From Amycolatopsis marina (GTDB taxonomy: Bacteria > Actinomycetota > Actinomycetes > Mycobacteriales > Pseudonocardiaceae): DNA of 64,000 bases. The DNA lies in NCBI RefSeq assembly GCF_900111885.1, contig NZ_FOKG01000001.1, positions 372,001 through 436,000 on the forward strand, in the 5' to 3' direction. Each line of letters opens with the position of its first letter. Within the stretch, counting starts at the first letter, position 1. Below are positions 59,281-64,000 of this stretch, piece by piece. The notes under the pieces were generated by a model. It was not told where the DNA came from and did not search any database. It worked only from the letters and a program-made list of their open reading frames with translations. Both the position numbers and the translations under genes were made by a program.

Positions 59281-60134
59281 CGGTGTCGGAGAACAGCTGG
59301 CAGCTGCGGGTGGTGCACAGCACCGGCTACCACTACGCGTCCCCTGCCACCCAGTCCTACAACGAGGCCAGGCTGACGCCGCGGTCCGACCGGACGCAGA
59401 ACGTGCTGGCGACCAGGATCGAGACCACGCCCGCCACCAGGGCCTACCGCTACACCGACTACTGGGGCACCGAGGTCACCTCGTTCGACCTGCACGCCCC
59501 GCACACCGAGTTCACCGTGCTGGCGACCTCCGTGGTCGAGACGGCGGCGGCCGCCGAGCCGATCCGCGAGGCCACCTGGAAGGACCTCCGGTCGGAGGCG
59601 GTGATCGACGAGCACACCGAGTACCTGCAGCCCACCAAGTACACGCCGCGCGACCGCGAACTTGCCTCCGTCGCGCAGGCGCTGCGCAAGGGCAGAGGTC
59701 CCGCGGACACGGTGCTGGCGATCGCGAAGTGGGTGCACGACCAGCTGACCTACCGGCCGGGAAGCACCGGCGTGCACAGCACCGCGACCGACGCGTGGCG
59801 GGCCCGCGAGGGGGTGTGCCAGGACTACGCACACGTCACGCTGGTGATGTTGCGCTCGATCGGCATTCCGGCGAGATACGTGTCCGGATACCTGCACACG
59901 CGGCCCTCGGCCGCCCTCGGGGAGACCGTCGCGGGCGAGAGCCATGCGTGGGTGGACGTCTGGACCGGCGGCTGGTGGGCGTACGACCCGACCAACGCGA
60001 TGCCGGTCGGCCCCAGGCACGTGTGGGTGGCGACCGGCCGCGACTACGCCGACGTCGCCCCGCTCAAGGGCATTTTCACCGGTGGCGCGGGCTCCACCCC
60101 AGAGGTGGCGGTGCAGCTCACCCGCCTCGCCTGA
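59277..60134 (+). CDS. Transglutaminase-like protein
   Basis: A 285-residue protein. An N-terminal beta domain (about 5-120: WQLRVVHSTGYHYASPATQSYNEARL) is followed by a transglutaminase core with the Cys in REGVCQDYAHV, the His in GESHAWVDVW and the Asp in AYDPTNAM. GTG 59277 overlaps the alpha-E stop (GTGA), with GGAGG eight bases upstream. No signal peptide, so it is cytosolic. Within the operon it may act as a protease or amide-forming enzyme on the product of the ATP-grasp protein. Confidence 0.9.
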   Translation: MTVSENSWQLRVVHSTGYHYASPATQSYNEARLTPRSDRTQNVLATRIETTPATRAYRYTDYWGTEVTSFDLHAPHTEFTVLATSVVETAAAAEPIREATWKDLRSEAVIDEHTEYLQPTKYTPRDRELASVAQALRKGRGPADTVLAIAKWVHDQLTYRPGSTGVHSTATDAWRAREGVCQDYAHVTLVMLRSIGIPARYVSGYLHTRPSAALGETVAGESHAWVDVWTGGWWAYDPTNAMPVGPRHVWVATGRDYADVAPLKGIFTGGAGSTPEVAVQLTRLA

Positions 60135-60179
60135 ACGAGTCGCGCGTCACGACCTGGCCGGCAAACCTGGCCCAACTTC

Positions 60180-60198
60180 TTAGCGAAGGCTAGCCTTC
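60180..60198. promoter_or_regulatory. IdeR/DtxR-type iron box
   Basis: A 19-base stretch beginning TTAGCGAAGG that contains the perfect 14-base palindrome GAAGGCTAGCCTTC (60185-60198). It fits about 15 of 19 positions of the IdeR/DtxR consensus TWAGGTWAGSCTWACCTWA. It lies 40 bases before the siderophore-binding protein gene, so iron repression is likely. Confidence 0.72.
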
Positions 60199-60237
60199 CT
60201 TCGAAGTCCAGCCAAGTTTGCTACTCAGGGAGTTCGA

Positions 60238-61239
60238 GTGTTCCACGGCATCAGACGACGGGCGCTGGGCGTGATCGCGGTCGCGGCCTTCGCGCTCACC
60301 GCATGCGGATCGACCGGCGACAGCGGTAACGCGGACGGCGCTGAGCCGGCCCCCGGCGACGCGAGCGCCTACCCGGTCACGATCAACACGATGTTCGGCG
60401 ACGTCACGGTGCCCGAGAAGCCGAAGCGGGTGGTGGCGCTCGGCTGGTCGGACGCGGAGACCGCCCTCGCACTCGGGGTGCAACCGGTGGGCGCGAGCGA
60501 CTGGCTCGGCTTCGGCGGCAACGGCGTCGGCCCGTGGGCGGAGGGCCGGTACGACGAGCCACCCACCATGCTCGGCACGACGGAGATCAACTACGAGCAG
60601 GTGGCGGCGCTACAGCCGGATCTCATCCTGAACACCCGCTCGGACGGGAAGAAGGACATCCACGACAAGCTCGCCCAGATCGCCCCGACGGTCGGCCCAC
60701 CGCAGGACGTCGTGCCCTACGGCACCACCTGGCAGCAGCAGATGACGATGGTCTCCACGGCACTTGGCCTCGTCGACGAGGGCGAACAGCGGATAAAGGA
60801 GGTCGAGACCGCGTTCGACGAGGCGGCCGCGGCGCATCCGGAGTTCGACGGCAAGCAGGTCGGTCTCGGCGCCTACTTCGGCAGTCAGTACGGCGCGTAC
60901 GTGCAGGGAGACTCGCGGGTCGCCTTCATGAGCGAGTTCGGGTTCCGGAACAAGCCGGAGATCGACGCGCTGGCCGAAGGCAACTTCTACGTCGAGGTCT
61001 CCGCGGAGCGGCTCGACCTGCTCAGCGCCGACCTGACCGTCGTCTTCCCGATCGGCGACGAGGCCGCGAAGTTGCGTGCCGACCCGTTGCTGAACGGGAT
61101 CTCCGCTGCGCAGCAGGGGCGGCTGCTGGTGCTGGACGACCAGACCCTCATCTCGGCGTTCTCCGGTGGCTCGACCCTGGCCACCAAGTACGCGATCGAC
61201 AACGCCGTCCCGCTGTTCGCGCAGACCCTGGCGGGCTGA
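60238..61239 (+). CDS. Iron-siderophore ABC transporter substrate-binding lipoprotein
   Basis: A 333-residue binding protein. The lipoprotein signal ends in ALTAC (lipobox, cysteine near residue 23). The mature protein has the FecB/FepB pattern: VTINTMFGDVTVPEKPKRVVALGWSDAETALALGVQPVGASDW, YEQVAALQPDLILN, and ERLDLLSADLTVVFPIG. GTG 60238 has GGGAG upstream. The iron box ahead of it fits iron control. No permease or ATPase follows; the next gene is an unrelated M20 peptidase on the other strand, so the transporter membrane parts must be elsewhere. Confidence 0.9.
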   Translation: MFHGIRRRALGVIAVAAFALTACGSTGDSGNADGAEPAPGDASAYPVTINTMFGDVTVPEKPKRVVALGWSDAETALALGVQPVGASDWLGFGGNGVGPWAEGRYDEPPTMLGTTEINYEQVAALQPDLILNTRSDGKKDIHDKLAQIAPTVGPPQDVVPYGTTWQQQMTMVSTALGLVDEGEQRIKEVETAFDEAAAAHPEFDGKQVGLGAYFGSQYGAYVQGDSRVAFMSEFGFRNKPEIDALAEGNFYVEVSAERLDLLSADLTVVFPIGDEAAKLRADPLLNGISAAQQGRLLVLDDQTLISAFSGGSTLATKYAIDNAVPLFAQTLAG

Positions 61240-61288
61240 GCGGCCCGAGCCGCCCAGCCCGTCCGGTCCGGCTCGGCCCCCGAACCGC

Positions 61289-62707
61289 TCAGCCCCTGGC
61301 GTGGGCGTCGAGGATGTGGGCCACGGCCTCGGTGACGCGCTGGGCGTGCTCCACGTGCAGCCACTCGTCGGGCACGTGGGCGTTGGAGTCCGGGCCAAGT
61401 ACGCCGGTGACCAGGAACTGCGCCTCCGGGTACTTCTCTCCGAGCAACCCCATGAACGGGATCGACCCGCCGAGTCCCACACTGCGCCATGGTTCGCCGA
61501 AGACGCCTGCGCTCACCTGCTCCAGCGCACCGGCGAGCCACGGCGCCGACTCGGGAGCGTTCCAGCCGTCGGCGTGCTCGGTGCCACTGAGCTCGACGGT
61601 GGCCGAGTACGGCACGTCCGTCGTCAACACGTTCTCGACGGCCTTCAGCGCTGCCGCCGCGTCGGCCGTCGGCGGTAGCCGGAAGCTCAGGGCCAGCGTC
61701 GTCTCGGCCCGCAGGACGTTGCCCGCCTCGTCGGGCGCGGGGAGCCCGGCTCCGCCGATGACCGAGAGCGTGGGCCGCCAACTGTTGTTCAGCAGCAGCT
61801 CCAGCTCTTCGTCCGCGACCGGCTTCGTGCCACCGTGCAGCGGGAACGCCGACCTGACGGCGCCGGGAGCGACCTCCGCCGTGGCGGCGGCCTCCGCCCG
61901 CCGGTTCGCCGGGATCTCCACGTTCAGCTCGTCCAGCAGGATCGCTCCGGTCTCGGAGTTCTCGATCCGTTCCAGCAGCCCGCGCAGCACCCGGAACGAA
62001 CTCGGCACGACACCGCTGGCCAGCCCCGAGTGTTGCGCCGAGTCGAGCACGCGCACGGTGACGCGCACCTGCGCCATCCCGCGCAGGCTGGTGGTCAGCC
62101 ACAGCCGCTCGTAGTCGTTGCCGCCGGAATCGAGGCAGACGACGAAGGTGACCCGGCCGAGCCGGTCGCCGAGGTGCTCCAGGTAGGCGGGCAGATCCGG
62201 GCTACCGGACTCCTCGCCGGTCTCCAGCAGCACGATGGTGCGGGCATGTGCGCCGCCGCCCGCGCGCACCGCCTCCAGCGCGGCGGTGGCGGCATAGCCC
62301 GCGTAGCCGTCATCGGCCGAGCCCCGGCCGTAGAGCCGACCCTCACGCAGGACCGGGGTCCACGGTCCGAGCCCGGAGGACCAGCCCCCGACGGGGGGTT
62401 GCTTGTCGAGGTGCCCGTACATCAGCACGGTGCCCCGATCCTCGGCGCCGGGCGTGGCCGGGACGTCGAGCAGCAGCAACGGACTGCGGTCGGCGAGCCG
62501 CACCACATCGATGCTCGCCCCGGGGATCTCCCGGGCGGCGAGCCAGGCGCGCACGTGCTCGACGGCGGCATCGAGGTGGCCGGAGCGCTGCCAGTCGGAG
62601 TCGAAGCCCGGCGACAGGGCGGGAATCTCCACCAGGCCGGACAGGCTGGGCAGGATGTCGTTCTTCCACAGCCCACGGACGGTTTCGCGTACGGAATTCT
62701 GTTCCAC
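61289..62707 (-). CDS. M20 family metallopeptidase/dipeptidase
   Basis: A 472-residue M20 dipeptidase: VLMYGHLDKQPPVGGW with the first metal His and Asp, RLYGRGSADDGY, the catalytic Glu region LETGEESGSPD, VCLDSGGN and the late ligand His in GPDSNAHVPDEWLHV. A central dimerisation domain carries AQHSGLASGVVPSSF. The GTG start at 62707 has AGGATGACGG upstream. Cytosolic. It may hydrolyse dipeptides or N-acyl amino acids. Substrate not predictable. Confidence 0.9.
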   Translation of the reverse strand: MEQNSVRETVRGLWKNDILPSLSGLVEIPALSPGFDSDWQRSGHLDAAVEHVRAWLAAREIPGASIDVVRLADRSPLLLLDVPATPGAEDRGTVLMYGHLDKQPPVGGWSSGLGPWTPVLREGRLYGRGSADDGYAGYAATAALEAVRAGGGAHARTIVLLETGEESGSPDLPAYLEHLGDRLGRVTFVVCLDSGGNDYERLWLTTSLRGMAQVRVTVRVLDSAQHSGLASGVVPSSFRVLRGLLERIENSETGAILLDELNVEIPANRRAEAAATAEVAPGAVRSAFPLHGGTKPVADEELELLLNNSWRPTLSVIGGAGLPAPDEAGNVLRAETTLALSFRLPPTADAAAALKAVENVLTTDVPYSATVELSGTEHADGWNAPESAPWLAGALEQVSAGVFGEPWRSVGLGGSIPFMGLLGEKYPEAQFLVTGVLGPDSNAHVPDEWLHVEHAQRVTEAVAHILDAHARG

Positions 62708-62928
62708 GCCGTCATCCTGCCATCCGCGTTCCTGGAGTCATTGGAAAGGGAAAGACGGATTCCGGCCGAAACACGAAAGAAACCGCCTTGATTCGATCGT
62801 TGCGCCGGGACCGGTCACAGTTCGGCCCGGCTATTGCCCAGACGCAACCCCGGGGCTACGTTCACAATCTGCGTGATCCACATCACTCCGCTTTGTCCGG
62901 TTGTTCGACCAGGAACGGGGACATCGGT

Positions 62929-63801
62929 ATGGGTAATCGCTCTGCGCCTGCTGCTCACGCGGCGACAACTGAGCGGCCGGTACCGACTCCTGCGGCCTTG
63001 TCCGTGAACAACGTCGAGGTCGTCTACGAAGACGTGGTGCTCGTGCTGCGCGGGTTGAGCCTGCAGGTCGACGCCGGGTCGATCGTCGCACTGCTCGGCG
63101 CCAACGGCGCGGGAAAGACCACCCTGCTCCGCGCCGTCACCGGGCTGCTGTCCCCGCACCGGGGCAAGATCACCAAGGGTTCGGTGCGCCTTGACGAGGA
63201 GGACATCACCGGCGCCGATCCCGCCGATGTCGTCCGCAGGGGCATCGCACAGGTGATGGAAGGCAGGCGCATCTTCGCCGAGATCACCGTCGACGAGAAC
63301 CTGCGCACCGGCGCCTACACCCGCCGGTCACGCGCGGAGGTGCGGGAGTCCTACGCCAGGGTCATGGACCTGTTCCCGGCGCTGGCCGGCAGGCGAAAGT
63401 CCGTCGCGGGCTACCTGTCCGGCGGCGAGCAGCAGATGGTCGCGATCGGCCGCGCGCTGATGGCCGCACCACGGCTGCTGCTGCTCGACGAACCGTCGCT
63501 GGGCCTCGCCCCGAAGATGGTCGAGCAGGTGCGCGACATCGTCGTGCAGATCAACGCACAGGGCACGAGCGTGCTGCTGGTGGAGCAGAACGCGACCATG
63601 GCGTTGTCCATCGCGCACTCGGGCTACGTGCTGGAGACCGGGAAGGTCGTCAAGGACGGCCCCGCGAGCGAACTGCTCGCCGACTCCGACATTCGCGAGT
63701 TCTATCTCGGCACCGCCACCGGTGCAGGGGACTCCGTAGGCGAACGCCGGTCCCTGGCCGACGTCAAGAGCTACCGGAGGAAGAAGCGATGGAGCGCGTG
63801 A
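62929..63801 (+). CDS. livF: Branched-chain amino acid ABC transporter ATP-binding protein (LivF-like)
   Basis: A 290-residue ATPase: Walker A GANGAGKTT near residue 58, Q loop VRRGIAQVMEGRRIFAEITVDENLRTGAY, signature LSGGEQQM, Walker B LLLDEPSLGLAP and switch LLVEQNATMA, the LivF pattern. About 20 residues extend the N terminus beyond the usual start. ATG 62929 has a G-rich stretch some distance upstream. It overlaps the next ATPase gene by 13 bases. Confidence 0.9.
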   Translation: MGNRSAPAAHAATTERPVPTPAALSVNNVEVVYEDVVLVLRGLSLQVDAGSIVALLGANGAGKTTLLRAVTGLLSPHRGKITKGSVRLDEEDITGADPADVVRRGIAQVMEGRRIFAEITVDENLRTGAYTRRSRAEVRESYARVMDLFPALAGRRKSVAGYLSGGEQQMVAIGRALMAAPRLLLLDEPSLGLAPKMVEQVRDIVVQINAQGTSVLLVEQNATMALSIAHSGYVLETGKVVKDGPASELLADSDIREFYLGTATGAGDSVGERRSLADVKSYRRKKRWSA

Positions 63802-64000
63802 CGAATCCGGAGCAACCGCTGCTGGAGGTGCGGGACCTGACGATGCGCTTCGGCGGGGTGACCGCGTTGGACGGTGTCGGCTTCGAAGTGCGGAAGGGTG
63901 AACTGTTCGCGGTGATCGGCCCGAACGGCGCGGGCAAGACGTCCATCTTCAACTGCCTCAACGGTGTCTACCGGCCGCAACAGGGCAGTGTTTCGCTGGA
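63789..64000 (+). CDS. livG: Branched-chain amino acid ABC transporter ATP-binding protein (LivG-like), partial
   Basis: The first 70 codons of a second ATPase: LLEVRDLTMRFGGVTALDGVGFEVRKGEL and Walker A IGPNGAGKT, then IFNCLNGVYRPQQG, the LivG pattern. ATG 63789 lies in a GGAGGAAGAAGCG context inside the end of livF. The gene runs off the right edge; permeases (LivH, LivM) and a binding protein probably follow. Confidence 0.88.
   Translation, partial: MERVTNPEQPLLEVRDLTMRFGGVTALDGVGFEVRKGELFAVIGPNGAGKTSIFNCLNGVYRPQQGSVSL

Noticed and set aside
1..64000. CRISPR arrays, transposases, prophage genes or toxin-antitoxin pairs
   Set aside because: I looked for regularly spaced repeats, DDE or serine/tyrosine recombinase motifs and phage structural genes and saw none. 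The only near-by repeats are the 77-bp duplication and the inverted-repeat array.

Overview
The window is high-GC chromosomal DNA from a mycelial-type actinomycete, most likely a member of the Pseudonocardiaceae such as an Amycolatopsis, Saccharomonospora or Prauserella relative. That placement is an inference. It rests on many GTG starts, an XRE/DUF5753 plus DUF397 gene pair, a DUF742 (conservon) protein, a PPE/EspG/DUF3558 type VII secretion accessory cassette, a FadE5-type acyl-CoA dehydrogenase, a probable F420/deazaflavin-dependent oxidoreductase and an IdeR/DtxR-like iron box. I see no phage genes, transposases or CRISPR arrays. The one RNA gene is a tRNA-Gly(CCC).

0-12 kb: a hexarate (glucarate/galactarate) catabolic pair, 5-dehydro-4-deoxyglucarate dehydratase and ketoglutarate semialdehyde dehydrogenase, diverges from an IclR regulator. 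An orphan DUF742 protein and a deazaflavin-type oxidoreductase follow. A TetR gene leads an operon of one AidB-like acyl-CoA dehydrogenase and two crotonases. Then come a lipoprotein, a CAP-domain secreted protein, dCTP deaminase and an MpaB/DUF2236 oxygenase.

12-25 kb: tRNA-Gly with its terminator, then a LysR/MFS divergon of somewhat different base use with a decayed stretch behind it. After that there is a run of small single genes: hemerythrin, PP2C-like protein, two methyltransferase/hydrolase genes, two GNATs, a PNPOx-fold protein, a YjbR protein, a secreted 5'-nucleotidase, VanZ, a VOC protein and a Mug-type DNA glycosylase.

25-39 kb: an orphan atypical response regulator, FadE5, an ArsR/AHSA1 pair, two tandem GlsB-type membrane proteins and a leucine-rich-repeat protein. 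A minus-strand run follows: thioredoxin-NHL protein, divergent GroES-like protein, VanW protein and a small SH3-like secreted protein. It is followed by a methyltransferase, a decayed patch with an unusual inverted-repeat array, and a 787-residue beta-helix-like membrane protein.

39-45 kb: a compact type VII accessory cassette (helical Pro-rich protein, DUF3558 lipoprotein, Gly/Pro-rich PPE protein, EspG chaperone) without any secretion core, a two-gene lipoprotein unit and the XRE/DUF397 pair.

44.9-52.5 kb: a maltodextrin module. It holds the operon for binding protein, two permeases, alpha-glucosidase and LacI regulator, and beside it a secreted alpha-amylase. Both promoters carry closely related palindromes that probably bind the LacI protein.

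52.5-64 kb: a hypothetical protein, a P-loop kinase-like protein and a polar amino acid ABC transporter whose ATPase leader carries a 77-bp tandem duplication. Then come the conserved circularly permuted ATP-grasp / alpha-E / transglutaminase operon, an iron-siderophore binding protein behind an iron box, an M20 peptidase, and the first two ATPase genes of a branched-chain amino acid transporter that runs off the right edge. No wholly new system is evident. The best leads are the NHL-thioredoxin/GroES-like/VanW run, the core-less type VII cassette, the leader duplication and the 36.4 kb repeat array.
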